Below the pieces are notes generated by a model. That model saw only the letters and a list, made by a program, of their open reading frames with translations. It searched no databases and was not told the DNA's origin. From an uncultured Muribaculaceae bacterium (lineage in GTDB: Bacteria > Bacteroidota > Bacteroidia > Bacteroidales > Muribaculaceae): a stretch of 61,466 nucleotides of DNA. Location of the stretch: NCBI GenBank assembly GCA_910585755.1, contig CAJUFH010000011.1, forward strand, positions 1 to 61,466. The letters are read 5' to 3'. Position 1 is the stretch's first letter, and the number at the start of each line of letters is the position of its first letter. This document shows, piece by piece, positions 6,671 to 16,422 of this stretch. A program made the translations under genes and the position numbers.

Positions 6671-9133
6671 TTAGCGGATGATGACCTTGGCGACTTTGCC
6701 ACCCTGGCGGCGGATGTAAAGCCCGGCGGCGGGGTTCTCTACGCGTACGCCCTGGAGGTTGTAGTATTCGGCTACGCCATCAGTTGCTTCAGCCTCCACC
6801 CCTTCAATTGCGGAAGGCGCATCGGTAAGAACGAACGAGATGCTGTTCAGGCGGATATGCTTGGTAGAACCTCCGCATCCGATAATTACCTGTTCAGCAG
6901 CGGTAGGAAGCGAATAGCCACATGTGATTGTGACTTCATCAGCCTGAGTGGCAGCCTCTTCAACTGTGCATGCTTCACCATCAACTGTCGGAAGCCAGTC
7001 CTGATAGTCTTTGTGACCGGTGGCCTTGTTGAAGGATACCTCTTTAATCTTGTATCCAGTGGGAGCTGTCACAGTGATTGTGTTATTGGAGGAGCCGTAA
7101 AGTTTAAGCTGGCCATCAGCTACGGCGGGATACGTGTTACCGCTAACGGCGGCTATCGCCTTGAAGATGAACGCACCGTCGGTAGTCTCCCAATTCTGTT
7201 CTTTGGCAGATGCGCCGAAGCCCTTGTTGTTGGGGTTGGAGAACTCGACAACCGCGGTGATGTTCTGAGCGTCCTCTTTGGAGATCACTTTCAGCACGAA
7301 CGATGCTTCACCGGCTGCATACTGGTAGGTTTCTTCGACAGCCAGGGTGATTGTTGTCTCGCCGACCTTGTGAACTTCGACACTCATATATTCCATGTTA
7401 ATCGAGGCTACTTCGGGATTGCTGGATATGAGGGTCGGTTCGCCCATGATCATTCCGTAAGGCTCGGGGAGAATCTGCTGTTCGGGAGTTCCGTCGATTA
7501 CCCAGATTACTTCGGCAACGGGTTCGCCTTCCGAATTAATCCAGGCGAGTTCGGGAGAGGGTTTGGTAACGGTGTAAGTCGCAGTAACTGTTTCGCTGAC
7601 AGTTTCGCCAACCTTGGCATAAGCCTCGATGGTAAGAGTGCCGGGTGTCATCGCGTATTCGTAGCCTTCGTAAAGGATAAAGTCCTCGTCGCGGCCATCG
7701 ACCTTGTAGTAGATTTCAGCGCCTTCCTCGGCGGTGATTACGATTTCGGTCTGTGCGGGAATCGAAGAACCGCTTTCAGGGGTGAATGTCGGAGCGGCAA
7801 CAACGACTTTGCCTCCTACTATTTCGACAGGCCAAATCTGCATCACGCCTTTGTTCTTTGTAACGAAGCCGATTATCTTGCAGCCTTCCTCCTCGTTCAG
7901 TTCGATGTCAAAGCGGTTATAGAGAGCGCATGTGTTCCCTTCGGAATCTGTAAGGGTTGCGCTGCTTCCGTTAATCGCGGTTATATTGACGTTCTCGATA
8001 GAAACATAGTGGTTGAGATTGTACTGCGCAACCTCGGAAAGGTCATAAAGCTCCTCCGGCTCAATCGCGGTTCCGGCGGTAACATCGCCGACAATCTTGG
8101 GAGAGGTGATTTCGGGCTGGTCGTTGTAAACCTCGAAATTACCCTCCAGGCGGTTAAACGTGTCACCGTTTGCGAGAGTCTTGCCTGTGTTGCCATAGAC
8201 AAGCATATAAGAGGCCATGAAGCCGGAACCCGCTTTGACGAACATATAGTTTCCGGACTGGTGGATAGCGGTCATTCCGCCGTTGATGATTACGGGGACT
8301 TTCTGGTTGGCAGTCATGCTTTCCATAAAGTCGTAGAGGTTGGAGAATCCGTCGAGGATGTGGGGCGGATTTGCCACGAAAGTTGCCACGTTAGAGGTTT
8401 CTCCGTCCTTAATGGCTATCGCCTTGTAGGTAGTCGCCATCCAGCACTCAATGGGGGCTGTATAGAGAGTAGAAGCCTCCGTCGGGGTTGTTTCGTCTTC
8501 AGTATATCGGATTTCAGCCCCCTCGGTCGCGCAGCTGATTTTGACTACGAATCCTTCTCCCTGCTCGACCATCTCGAAAGTCGGGGTGGCGACAGCCGGT
8601 CCCTCTCCGAAACTGGTCCAGGTGAGGTTCCAGATAGATACGCGGTCTTTGTTTTTGGTACTTTTCGAAGGTGAGAGATTCTTTATATGAATAGTGAAAT
8701 CACCCTCAACATCAAACGCCTGTGAAGTGAATGAGTATAGGGTACTTTGTGCTACCGATGTGTTGGTTAACACCTCGGATTTGACGGTATTGCCGTTCTG
8801 TTGGATGTCAATTTGAAGGGAAACTCCTTTGCTTTCCGAAAATGTATTGGTATAATCGAAAGACAGAGTACCGATGCCTCCTTCGAGAGTCGGGGATGTG
8901 ATGGAACCTACGGCGGAAGTTTTGCCGTTTAAGGTCGGAGCGACAGTGCCCTGTGGAGCTTCGGATGGAAGTCCGCTGGTAATACATGCGCAGTTTGTGA
9001 GCTGCCAGCCATTTGTGGTTTTGTAGCTGTCATAAGACGTATTCCCACTGAGCGTGTTGAAGTCGGCCGAGTTTTGGGCTGACATCGACATCGCGCCAAC
9101 GAGAAGCAGCGAGGATAGTAAAAATTTCTTCAT
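6671..9133 (-). CDS. Large secreted multidomain protein with type IX-like C-terminal sorting motif
   Basis: 820 residues starting with a Sec signal peptide (MKKFLLSSLLLVGAMSMSAQ). After an N-terminal beta-rich region (about 20-175) come two copies of the chitobiase/Fn3-associated fold: one around VATPTFEMVEQGEGFVVKIS...TTYKAIAIKDG (180-255) and one around VAAPTFTPESGSSIPAQTEI...TIEAYAKVGE (445-530). Between them lies an OB-like segment. A Big2-like stretch (LISSNPEVASINMEYMSVEV) follows at about 565-620. The C-terminus EYYNLQGVRVENPAAGLYIR...GKVAKVIIR is the motif common on Bacteroidales cell-surface proteins and resembles type A T9SS sorting tails. No catalytic motif was recognised, so adhesion or glycan binding is a guess. 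A promoter lies at 9211-9241 and a shared terminator downstream. Confidence 0.85.
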   Translation of the reverse strand: MKKFLLSSLLLVGAMSMSAQNSADFNTLSGNTSYDSYKTTNGWQLTNCACITSGLPSEAPQGTVAPTLNGKTSAVGSITSPTLEGGIGTLSFDYTNTFSESKGVSLQIDIQQNGNTVKSEVLTNTSVAQSTLYSFTSQAFDVEGDFTIHIKNLSPSKSTKNKDRVSIWNLTWTSFGEGPAVATPTFEMVEQGEGFVVKISCATEGAEIRYTEDETTPTEASTLYTAPIECWMATTYKAIAIKDGETSNVATFVANPPHILDGFSNLYDFMESMTANQKVPVIINGGMTAIHQSGNYMFVKAGSGFMASYMLVYGNTGKTLANGDTFNRLEGNFEVYNDQPEITSPKIVGDVTAGTAIEPEELYDLSEVAQYNLNHYVSIENVNITAINGSSATLTDSEGNTCALYNRFDIELNEEEGCKIIGFVTKNKGVMQIWPVEIVGGKVVVAAPTFTPESGSSIPAQTEIVITAEEGAEIYYKVDGRDEDFILYEGYEYAMTPGTLTIEAYAKVGETVSETVTATYTVTKPSPELAWINSEGEPVAEVIWVIDGTPEQQILPEPYGMIMGEPTLISSNPEVASINMEYMSVEVHKVGETTITLAVEETYQYAAGEASFVLKVISKEDAQNITAVVEFSNPNNKGFGASAKEQNWETTDGAFIFKAIAAVSGNTYPAVADGQLKLYGSSNNTITVTAPTGYKIKEVSFNKATGHKDYQDWLPTVDGEACTVEEAATQADEVTITCGYSLPTAAEQVIIGCGGSTKHIRLNSISFVLTDAPSAIEGVEAEATDGVAEYYNLQGVRVENPAAGLYIRRQGGKVAKVIIR

Positions 9134-9210
9134 GCCTGAAAAATGATTGGTTAATATTTGATTTCGTTATATTCTGTTGACGGACGTTTTTGGGTCGGTC
9201 TATACAAGCG

Positions 9211-9241
9211 CAAATATACTGCTTATTTTCCATAACCGCAA
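9211..9241 (-). promoter_or_regulatory. Promoter for the secreted protein gene
   Basis: On the minus strand: -33 TTGC (9241-9238), 19-bp spacer, -7 TATATTTG (9218-9211). The start would be near 9204, giving a 5' UTR of about 70 nt. The same TTGC-N19-TATATTTG arrangement precedes the tetR-like gene. Confidence 0.7.
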
Positions 9242-9298
9242 TTAATTCCGTAAATTATATGCGATTTGTATAACGATTGCCGAAATTTACGCAATAAT

Positions 9299-9333
9299 CC
9301 CCGCCAAAGCCGGTAAACAAGGCTTTGGCGGGG
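9299..9333 (-). terminator. Hairpin terminator of the S9 peptidase gene
   Basis: A 13-bp perfect stem (CCCCGCCAAAGCC, 9299-9311, with GGCTTTGGCGGGG, 9321-9333) lies 27 bp behind the stop of the peptidase gene on the minus strand. It is followed by an A/T-rich stretch with only a weak T-run. Confidence 0.75.
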
Positions 9334-9359
9334 ATTCCTATCAAGTCTTTCGTGGCGTA

Positions 9360-11540
9360 TCAGTCGGTTGTGCCGATTTCGGCTGCTGCGTCGACGGCTG
9401 CCTCAGCAGCGTCGGTCGAGAAGGGGGAGGGGTTCTCGTAGTCGATGCCTTTCAGCCACTTGTCGAGCCAGCGGAAGAATACGCGTTGCCACATGATAGC
9501 GTTCTGTGGCTTCAGAATCCAGTGGTTCTCGTCGGGGAAAATCAGCATCTCGGCGGGAACTCCGCGGAGACGGGCGGCATTGAACGCCATTTCGCCCTGC
9601 GAGGAGAGGATACGATAGTCATATTCGCCGTGGGTGACGAGGATGGGGGTGTCCCACTTGTCGACGAACTTATGAGGCGAGTTGGCGAAAGTGCGCTGCG
9701 CTACAGCGTTGTCCTTGTCCCAGAACGGGCCGCCGAGGTCCCAGTTCGCAAACCACATCTCCTCGGTTTCGAGGTACTGCGCCTCGGTGTTGAAGATTCC
9801 GGCATGTGCGATAAGCGCTGCGAAGCGGCCTTCGTGGATGCCGGCAAGCATGTAAACCGAGAAGCCGCCGTAGCTTGCGCCGACAGCGCCGATATGCTCG
9901 CCGTCGACATAGGGCTTCTCCTTCATGAAGTCAACAGCCGAGAGATAGTCGCGCATGTTCTGGCCGGGGTAGTCGCCCGAAATCTGCGCGTTCCATTCGG
10001 TTCCGAAGCCGGGAAGGCCGCGGCGGTTGGGCGCAATCACGATATATCCGTTGGACGCCATTAGCATAAGGTTCCAGCGATAGCTCCAGAACTGGCTGAC
10101 TGCCTGCTGCGGGCCACCCTGGCAGTAGAGGATGGCGGGATATTTCTTTTCCGGGTCGAATTTGGGAGGATAGAGCACCCAGGTTGTCATCAGCTTGCCG
10201 TCGGTGGTCGGAACCATTACCTTCTCGACCTTCGGGGCCTCAATCTGCTCGAGAATCTCCTTGTTGACCGCGGTCAGGGCAGTAGCCTTGCCGTCGGCCA
10301 CGGCGAAAATCTCGTTCGGGTAAAGCATCGAGTGGCGCATCGTGATTACCTGCTTCCCGTCGGGGGTGGGAGCGAGAGCGCAGTAGTCGGCGATGTCGGT
10401 TCCGGCGGTAACCATCTCAACCTTCTTGGTCTCGATGTCGACACTGAAAATCGGGGTACAACCCTGGTAAGCAGCCAGGAAATATATTTTCTTGCTGTCG
10501 GGAGCCCATGCGATCGCGTCGGCTGTATAGTCCCATTCGGTTGTCAGGTCGGTCTTCTCGCCGGTAGCGTTGTTAAGGAGGAAAATGCGGTTTTTGTCGC
10601 TCTCGTAGCCGTCGTGCTCCATCGAAAGCCACGCTACATATTTTCCGTCGGGAGAGAAGGCGGGATTGGTGTCGTAGCCCATCATCCCCGCGGTCAGGTT
10701 GCGGGTCTTGGAAGACTCCAGGTCGTAGATATAAAGGTCGGAATTGGTCGATACGGCGTATTCCATGCCTGTCTTTTTCCGCGAGGTGTAGATTACGCGG
10801 CGCGAGTCGGGGCTCCAGGCGAAAGATTCGATTCCGCCGAAAGGCTTCATGGGGGATTCAAACGGCTCCCCCTCCATAATGTCCTTTACGTTGTCGAGTT
10901 TCGAGCCGTCGAAGTCAGCCAGGAAGGGGTGGGGGATTTCGGTGACCCATTCGTCCCAGTGCTTGTACATCAGGTCGTCGATCACGCGCCCTGTGGCTTT
11001 GGGGAGGTCGGGATATACGTCGGCCGCGGTGCGTACCGACTTGATGGTCGACACGACGATTACCTTCTTGCCGTCAGGAGAGAACAGGAAGCCGCCGACG
11101 CCATTTTCCAGGGCGGAAACGACCTTGCGGCCCGAACCGTCGGCGTTCATGACCCAGAGCTGCGGTTTCCCCTCGCTCTCGGCTGTAAAGGCGATGCGCT
11201 TCCCGCCGTCAATCCATACGGCGCCCCCTTCCGAGCCGGGGGTCTTGGTGAGGCGCGTCTGTTCCGAGCCGTCAATGTTCATTACGTACAGCTCGTTGTT
11301 GCTCTTGTTCTGCTCGACGCTCTCGTAGCTGACACCGTAGAGTATTTTCGTTCCGTCGGGCGATACCTGCGGCCCGCTGACGCGGCCGAGAGCCTCGAGG
11401 GCCTCGATGTCGAAGATACCCGATTCGCTGTTGTAATCAGGCTTGTCGATAAGCTGCGAGTCGGCAGCGCCGCCGCAACCCGACAGCCCCGCGAGGGATG
11501 CTGCTGACATTGTAATCGCGATGAAAGTGCTTTTGTTCAT
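9360..11540 (-). CDS. S9 family prolyl oligopeptidase/dipeptidyl peptidase (DPP5-like) lipoprotein
   Basis: 726 residues from the ATG at 11540. This start gives a lipoprotein signal (MNKSTFIAITM...LAGLSGCGG, lipobox LSGC); the longer reading from 11654 would put 38 unlikely residues before it. The N-terminal two thirds is a beta-propeller with repeated PD40 units (SPDGTKILYG, SPDGKKVIVV, SPDSRRVIYT, SPDGKYVAWL, APDSKKIYFL). The C-terminal alpha/beta hydrolase domain carries the catalytic Ser in GASYGGFSVY, Asp in THGEYDYRI and His in DENHWIL. It is expected to cleave dipeptides from peptides in the periplasm, as DPP5/S9C enzymes do in peptide-using Bacteroidales. It is divergent from valS, with an extra probable promoter region between. 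Confidence 0.93.
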   Translation of the reverse strand: MNKSTFIAITMSAASLAGLSGCGGAADSQLIDKPDYNSESGIFDIEALEALGRVSGPQVSPDGTKILYGVSYESVEQNKSNNELYVMNIDGSEQTRLTKTPGSEGGAVWIDGGKRIAFTAESEGKPQLWVMNADGSGRKVVSALENGVGGFLFSPDGKKVIVVSTIKSVRTAADVYPDLPKATGRVIDDLMYKHWDEWVTEIPHPFLADFDGSKLDNVKDIMEGEPFESPMKPFGGIESFAWSPDSRRVIYTSRKKTGMEYAVSTNSDLYIYDLESSKTRNLTAGMMGYDTNPAFSPDGKYVAWLSMEHDGYESDKNRIFLLNNATGEKTDLTTEWDYTADAIAWAPDSKKIYFLAAYQGCTPIFSVDIETKKVEMVTAGTDIADYCALAPTPDGKQVITMRHSMLYPNEIFAVADGKATALTAVNKEILEQIEAPKVEKVMVPTTDGKLMTTWVLYPPKFDPEKKYPAILYCQGGPQQAVSQFWSYRWNLMLMASNGYIVIAPNRRGLPGFGTEWNAQISGDYPGQNMRDYLSAVDFMKEKPYVDGEHIGAVGASYGGFSVYMLAGIHEGRFAALIAHAGIFNTEAQYLETEEMWFANWDLGGPFWDKDNAVAQRTFANSPHKFVDKWDTPILVTHGEYDYRILSSQGEMAFNAARLRGVPAEMLIFPDENHWILKPQNAIMWQRVFFRWLDKWLKGIDYENPSPFSTDAAEAAVDAAAEIGTTD

Positions 11541-11643
11541 TATTTCTGTGGTTTGATGTTTTTGAGGCAGATAAATCGACATAATCAGCGCGTGATTATG
11601 CAGTTTCACGGGCAAAGTTAGCGAATTTTCCTTGAAGTTTTTG

Positions 11644-11651
11644 TAATTTTG
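11644..11651 (+). promoter_or_regulatory. -7 element upstream of valS
   Basis: TAATTTTG matches TAnnTTTG; it lies 25 bp before the valS ATG. No good -33 TTTG was seen at the proper distance. Confidence 0.5.
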
Positions 11652-11676
11652 CACCCAAATAACATAAAATTAAGGA

Positions 11677-14325
11677 ATGAAAGAATTAGCGACCGTCTAC
11701 TCTCCGAAAGATACTGAGGAAAAATGGTATGACTACTGGATGCGCCACAAGCTCTTCCGCTCCGTGCCCGACGCCAGGGAGCCGTACACCATTGTCATCC
11801 CTCCCCCTAACGTTACCGGCGTCCTCCACATGGGCCATATGCTTAACGAGACTATCCAGGATATCCTCGTGCGCCGCGCCCGCATGGAGGGGAAGAACGC
11901 CTGCTGGGTGCCCGGCACCGACCACGCGTCAATCGCTACCGAGACCAAGGTGATCGCGAAACTCGCGGCCGAGGGTATCAAGAAGACCGATCTCTCGCGC
12001 GAGCAGTTCCTCGAACACGCATGGGACTGGACGCGTCACCACGGCGGCATTATCCTTCAGCAGCTCCGCAAGCTCGGAGCGTCGTGCGACTGGGACCGCA
12101 CCGCGTTCACCATGGACGAACAGCGTTCTGAAGCGGTCACCAAGGTGTTCTGCGACCTCTACGACAAGGGACTGATTTACCGCGGACTCCGCATGGTCAA
12201 CTGGGATCCGCAGAACCGTACCGCGATTTCCGACGACGAGGTGAATTTCGTCGAGGAACAGTCGAAGCTCTATTATCTCCGCTACAAGGTCGCCGGCGAT
12301 CCGGAAGGGAGGTATGCCGTAGTCGCCACGACCCGCCCGGAAACCATCATGGGCGACACGGCGATGTGCATCAACCCCAAGGATCCGAAAAACGCCTGGC
12401 TTAAAGGGAAGCGCGTCATCGTCCCCCTCGTAGGCCGCGAGATTCCCGTGATCGAGGACCGCTATGTAGAGATTGATTTCGGCACAGGCTGTCTGAAGGT
12501 AACCCCGGCGCACGATAAGAACGACTACATGCTGGGCAAGACCCACAACCTCGAAACAATCGACATTTTCAACGAGGACGGCACCGTTGCCGAAACCGCG
12601 GGGATGTACGTCGGTATGGACCGCTTCGACTGCCGCCGCCAGATCGCGAAGGACCTGGAGGCCGCCGGCCTGATGGAGAAGGTTGAGGACTATGTGAACA
12701 AGGTCGGCTTCTCGGAGCGCACTAAGGTCGCTATCGAGCCGAGGCTGTCGTTGCAATGGTTCGTCAACATGAAGCACTTCGCCGACATATCCCTAAGCCC
12801 GGTAATGGACGACATTATCAAGTTCGTTCCCGAGAAATACAAGAATACCTACCGCACCTGGCTGGAAAACATCCAGGACTGGTGTATCAGCCGCCAGCTC
12901 TGGTGGGGCCACCGCATCCCGGCCTACTACTATACCGATTCCGCGACAGGTGAAGAGCAGGTGTTCGTTGCCCGTACGGCGGAACTCGCTGTTGAGAAAG
13001 CCCGCGCCCTGACTGGCAAGGCTGACATCGACGTCAGCGACCTGCGCCAGGACGAGGGAGCGCTCGACACCTGGTTCTCTTCCTGGCTATGGCCGATCAC
13101 CCTCTTCGATGGTATCAACAACCCCGGCAACGAGGAAATCAAATATTACTACCCGACGGCCACGCTCGTGACCGGCCCGGACATTATTTTCTTCTGGGTC
13201 GCCCGTATGATTATGGCGGGTTACGAGTATGTCGGCAAACAGCCGTTCAACAACGTGTACTTCACCGGCATCGTGCGCGACAAGCTCGGCCGCAAGATGA
13301 GCAAGTCGCTCGGCAACTCTCCCGACCCTCTGGAGCTGATCGCGACCTACGGCGCCGACGGTGTGCGTATGGGCCTCATGCAGGCCGCGCCTGCCGGTAA
13401 CGACATCCTTTTCGATGACAAGCTCTGCGAGAACGGCCGTAACTTCTGTAACAAGATATGGAACGCTTTCCGCCTCGTGAAGGGATGGAATGTCGACGAG
13501 AAAGCCCCCCGCTCCGCGGCTGCCGCCACGGCCGCCCGCTGGTTCGACAGCAAGCTCTCTGAGAGCATTGCTGAAATCGAGGACCTGCTCGGCAAGTTCC
13601 GCCTCTCGGAAGCCCTGAACGAGCTTTACCGCCTCTTCCGCGATGAGTTCTCCTCCTGGTATCTCGAAATGGTCAAGCCCGCCTACGGCGAGGCTATCGA
13701 TGGAGAGAGCTATCGCGCGACAATCGGCTACTTCGACTCGCTGGTGCGTCTTCTGCACCCATTCATGCCCTTCATCACCGAGGAACTTTGGCAGAACCTC
13801 GAAGAGCGCGCCGACGGAGAATCCATTATGTATGCCCCTGTTCCGCGGGCGTCGAAAGCCGACGAGTCTCTGCTTGCCTCTATGGAGGTCGCGAAAGAGG
13901 TCATTGCCGGAGTCCGCAATGTCCGCGCCAAGAAGAACATCCCCTCGAAGGAGCCGCTCGAACTGCGCTGCACCGGGGCGTCGCCTCTCGACGAGGCTGT
14001 CGCTGCCGTGGTGCTCAAGCTCGCCAACCTCAGCGCCCTCAACGCCGAAGCCGAGAAGGACGCCGCGGGGAGCACTTTCCTTGTCGGCACCTACGAGTTC
14101 AATGTTCCCCTCTCGGGCAACACCGACATCGAGGCCGAGCGAGCCAAGCTGCAGAAGGACATCGCTTATTACGAAGGATTCCTCGCGTCTGTAATGAAGA
14201 AGCTCTCCAATGAGCGTTTCGTCAGCAAGGCTCCCGCCGCCGTAATCGACGCGGAACGCCGCAAACAGGCCGACACGGAATCGCGTCTCACGACTCTCCG
14301 CGCCGCGCTCGAAGCTCTGAAATAA
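11677..14325 (+). CDS. valS: Valyl-tRNA synthetase
   Basis: 882 residues, the normal length for the class I enzyme that charges tRNA-Val. HIGH-type motif PPNVTGVLHMGHM (about residue 42), the WDP...ISDDEVNFVEE region, the CP1 editing domain with TTRPETIMGDTA, the ISRQLWWGHRIPAYY segment, and KMSKS as GRKMSKSLGNSPDPLE. After the anticodon-binding domain there is a C-terminal Lys/Glu-rich helix (AERAKLQKDIAYYEGFL) typical of the ValRS tRNA-binding coiled coil. The M13 peptidase gene follows after 21 bp and ugd 30 bp later, so they may be co-transcribed. Confidence 0.98.
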   Translation: MKELATVYSPKDTEEKWYDYWMRHKLFRSVPDAREPYTIVIPPPNVTGVLHMGHMLNETIQDILVRRARMEGKNACWVPGTDHASIATETKVIAKLAAEGIKKTDLSREQFLEHAWDWTRHHGGIILQQLRKLGASCDWDRTAFTMDEQRSEAVTKVFCDLYDKGLIYRGLRMVNWDPQNRTAISDDEVNFVEEQSKLYYLRYKVAGDPEGRYAVVATTRPETIMGDTAMCINPKDPKNAWLKGKRVIVPLVGREIPVIEDRYVEIDFGTGCLKVTPAHDKNDYMLGKTHNLETIDIFNEDGTVAETAGMYVGMDRFDCRRQIAKDLEAAGLMEKVEDYVNKVGFSERTKVAIEPRLSLQWFVNMKHFADISLSPVMDDIIKFVPEKYKNTYRTWLENIQDWCISRQLWWGHRIPAYYYTDSATGEEQVFVARTAELAVEKARALTGKADIDVSDLRQDEGALDTWFSSWLWPITLFDGINNPGNEEIKYYYPTATLVTGPDIIFFWVARMIMAGYEYVGKQPFNNVYFTGIVRDKLGRKMSKSLGNSPDPLELIATYGADGVRMGLMQAAPAGNDILFDDKLCENGRNFCNKIWNAFRLVKGWNVDEKAPRSAAAATAARWFDSKLSESIAEIEDLLGKFRLSEALNELYRLFRDEFSSWYLEMVKPAYGEAIDGESYRATIGYFDSLVRLLHPFMPFITEELWQNLEERADGESIMYAPVPRASKADESLLASMEVAKEVIAGVRNVRAKKNIPSKEPLELRCTGASPLDEAVAAVVLKLANLSALNAEAEKDAAGSTFLVGTYEFNVPLSGNTDIEAERAKLQKDIAYYEGFLASVMKKLSNERFVSKAPAAVIDAERRKQADTESRLTTLRAALEALK

Positions 14326-14346
14326 TCCAAACTAACATTTTCACAT

Positions 14347-16392
14347 ATGAAACTTAAAAACGCCGCGCTGGCTATCTCCCTGGGAGCTTTCGCAACCTTG
14401 GGAATGTCTGCCCAGCAACACCTTAAGAGTGTCAACCCCTCTTACATTGACAACTCGGTGAAGCCCGGCGAGGACTTCTACCACCACGTTAACAACGGCT
14501 GGATGAAGGCCCACCCTCTCACCCCCGAATACGCGCGATACGGTGTGTTCAACATCCTTAACGACGCGGCCGAAAAGAACGTCAAGGACATCGTTCTGAA
14601 CCTCGGCTCGACCAACCCCGAGAAAGGTTCGAACGCCTTCAAAATCTGGACTCTCTACTCGCAGGGAATGGACTCCGTGCGCCGCAACGCCGAAGGCGCG
14701 ACACCGATTCTGGCCGACCTCAAGAAAATCGAGGACACGCCCCACGAGGGGATGGAAGACCTCTTCCTCTGGATGCACAAGAACTACTCCTCACCCTTCT
14801 TCGGAGCCGGCCCCATGGAGGATATGGCGGACTCCAAGAACTACGCCATGTATGTTTCCGGCGGTTCCATCGGAATGGGTGACCGCGACTACTACCTGCT
14901 GAACGACAAGGAGAACAAGCGTATCCGCGACGCGTATCAGAAACTCATCGTCGACCAGATGCGCAACGCCGGCTATTCCAAGAAGGACGCCAACCGTATC
15001 ATGAAGAATGTCATGAAAATCGAGACCCTTCTTGCCGATTCCACCTGGACCCGCGAGGAAAGCCGCAACATTCCCGCGATGTATAATCCCCGCTCTCTCG
15101 CTCAGCTTAAGGAGATGTACCCCCATATCAACTGGGACCGTTTCTTTGTTGAGACGATGGACATCGCTACTCCCGAGAACTTCATCGTTACGGAAATCAA
15201 CACAGTCAAGCAGGCCGACAACCTCATGGCCTCGCTTTCTGACCGTGAAATCAAGGACTACTATCTTTGGAAGTATGTCGCGCAAGCCGCTCCTTATCTG
15301 AGCGACAAGTTCACTGACACTTCTTTCGAATATTCCAAAGTCCGCAGCGGCGTGGAGCAGCAGCGTCCCCGCTGGAAGCGCGCCCTCGGCGTGCCCGACA
15401 GCTACATGGGCGAGGCTATCGGCCAGCTTTACGTTGAGAAATTCTTCCCCGAAAGCTCCAAGGAGAAGATGCTTGAGCTTGTCGGCAACCTGAAAGTCGC
15501 TCTCGGCAAGCATATCATCCATCTTCCCTGGATGAGCGACGAGACAAAGCTGCGCGCCATCAACAAGCTCAACAACTTCAAGGTAAAAATCGGCTATCCC
15601 GACAAGTGGAAGGACTATTCCACGATGGAGATCGACCCCGCGCTCTCTTACTATCAGAATGTGCACAACGCCGGTATGTGGCACCAGAAAGAGGAGCTCT
15701 CCAAGTGGGGCAAGCCTGTCGACAAGACCGAATGGGGTATGACTCCGCAGACGGTGAACGCCTATTACAACCCCATGGCTAACGAAATCGTGTTCCCCGC
15801 CGCGATTCTGCAGAACCCATTCTTCGACCCCGAAGCTACCGACGCTGAGAACTATGGCGGTATCGGTGTCGTGATCGGCCACGAGATGAGCCACGGCTTC
15901 GACGACCAGGGCTGCAATTTCGACGCCGAAGGCAATATGACCAACTGGTGGGCACCGGAAGACGCCGAGGCGTTCAAAAAGCTAACCAAGGGGCTCGCCG
16001 ACCAGTTCGACAAAGTGGAGATTCTTCCCGGACTCATGGCTAACGGCTCCTATACCCTCGGCGAGAACATCGGTGACCAGGGCGGTCTGCGCGTCAGCCA
16101 CACTGCCTTCCTCGACTCGCAGAAGAAGAAAGGTGTCGACATTAACTCGGAGGATGCAAAAATCGACGGCTATACCCCCGAACAGGTATTCTACCTCAAC
16201 TACGCCAACATCTGGGCTTCCAATATGCGCGACGAGGAGAAGCGCAACCTGACAATCGGCGACGTTCACTCCCTGGCCGAGAACCGCGTGAATGTCACCC
16301 TGCGCAACATCGTTCCTTTCTTCGAAGCCTTCGGTATCAAGAAGGGCGACAAGCTCTACCTCGCCCCCGAGGAGCAGGTTATCATCTGGTAA
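14347..16392 (+). CDS. M13 family zinc metallopeptidase (PepO/neprilysin-like)
   Basis: 681 residues with a Sec signal peptide (MKLKNAALAI...GMSAQ). Family landmarks: an N-terminal KPGEDFYHHVNNGWM; the substrate-binding NAYYNP; the zinc motif VIGHEMSHGFDDQG (HExxH); the second-site GENIGDQGGL (ExxxD); and the C-terminal RVNVTLRNIVPF...VIIW ending. Neprilysin ends in CRVW, here replaced by VIIW. It is an oligopeptidase acting in the periplasm or at the surface. It starts 21 bp after valS, with no terminator between. The nearby S9 peptidase suggests peptide use, but the operon link with valS is only positional. Confidence 0.95.
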   Translation: MKLKNAALAISLGAFATLGMSAQQHLKSVNPSYIDNSVKPGEDFYHHVNNGWMKAHPLTPEYARYGVFNILNDAAEKNVKDIVLNLGSTNPEKGSNAFKIWTLYSQGMDSVRRNAEGATPILADLKKIEDTPHEGMEDLFLWMHKNYSSPFFGAGPMEDMADSKNYAMYVSGGSIGMGDRDYYLLNDKENKRIRDAYQKLIVDQMRNAGYSKKDANRIMKNVMKIETLLADSTWTREESRNIPAMYNPRSLAQLKEMYPHINWDRFFVETMDIATPENFIVTEINTVKQADNLMASLSDREIKDYYLWKYVAQAAPYLSDKFTDTSFEYSKVRSGVEQQRPRWKRALGVPDSYMGEAIGQLYVEKFFPESSKEKMLELVGNLKVALGKHIIHLPWMSDETKLRAINKLNNFKVKIGYPDKWKDYSTMEIDPALSYYQNVHNAGMWHQKEELSKWGKPVDKTEWGMTPQTVNAYYNPMANEIVFPAAILQNPFFDPEATDAENYGGIGVVIGHEMSHGFDDQGCNFDAEGNMTNWWAPEDAEAFKKLTKGLADQFDKVEILPGLMANGSYTLGENIGDQGGLRVSHTAFLDSQKKKGVDINSEDAKIDGYTPEQVFYLNYANIWASNMRDEEKRNLTIGDVHSLAENRVNVTLRNIVPFFEAFGIKKGDKLYLAPEEQVIIW

Positions 16393-16422
16393 TGACCAAT
16401 GCTTAAAAGTTACTTTTAGCTA

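Noticed and set aside
6857..8674. Long open frame (605 codons) on the plus strand
   Set aside because: It lies opposite the secreted-protein gene, has low-complexity composition and no domain; the minus-strand gene has a signal peptide, repeats and sorting tail. It is a shadow of codon bias.
10332..11507. Open frame of 391 codons opposite the S9 peptidase
   Set aside because: The peptidase propeller and catalytic motifs are on the other strand; no recognisable domain in the antisense product.
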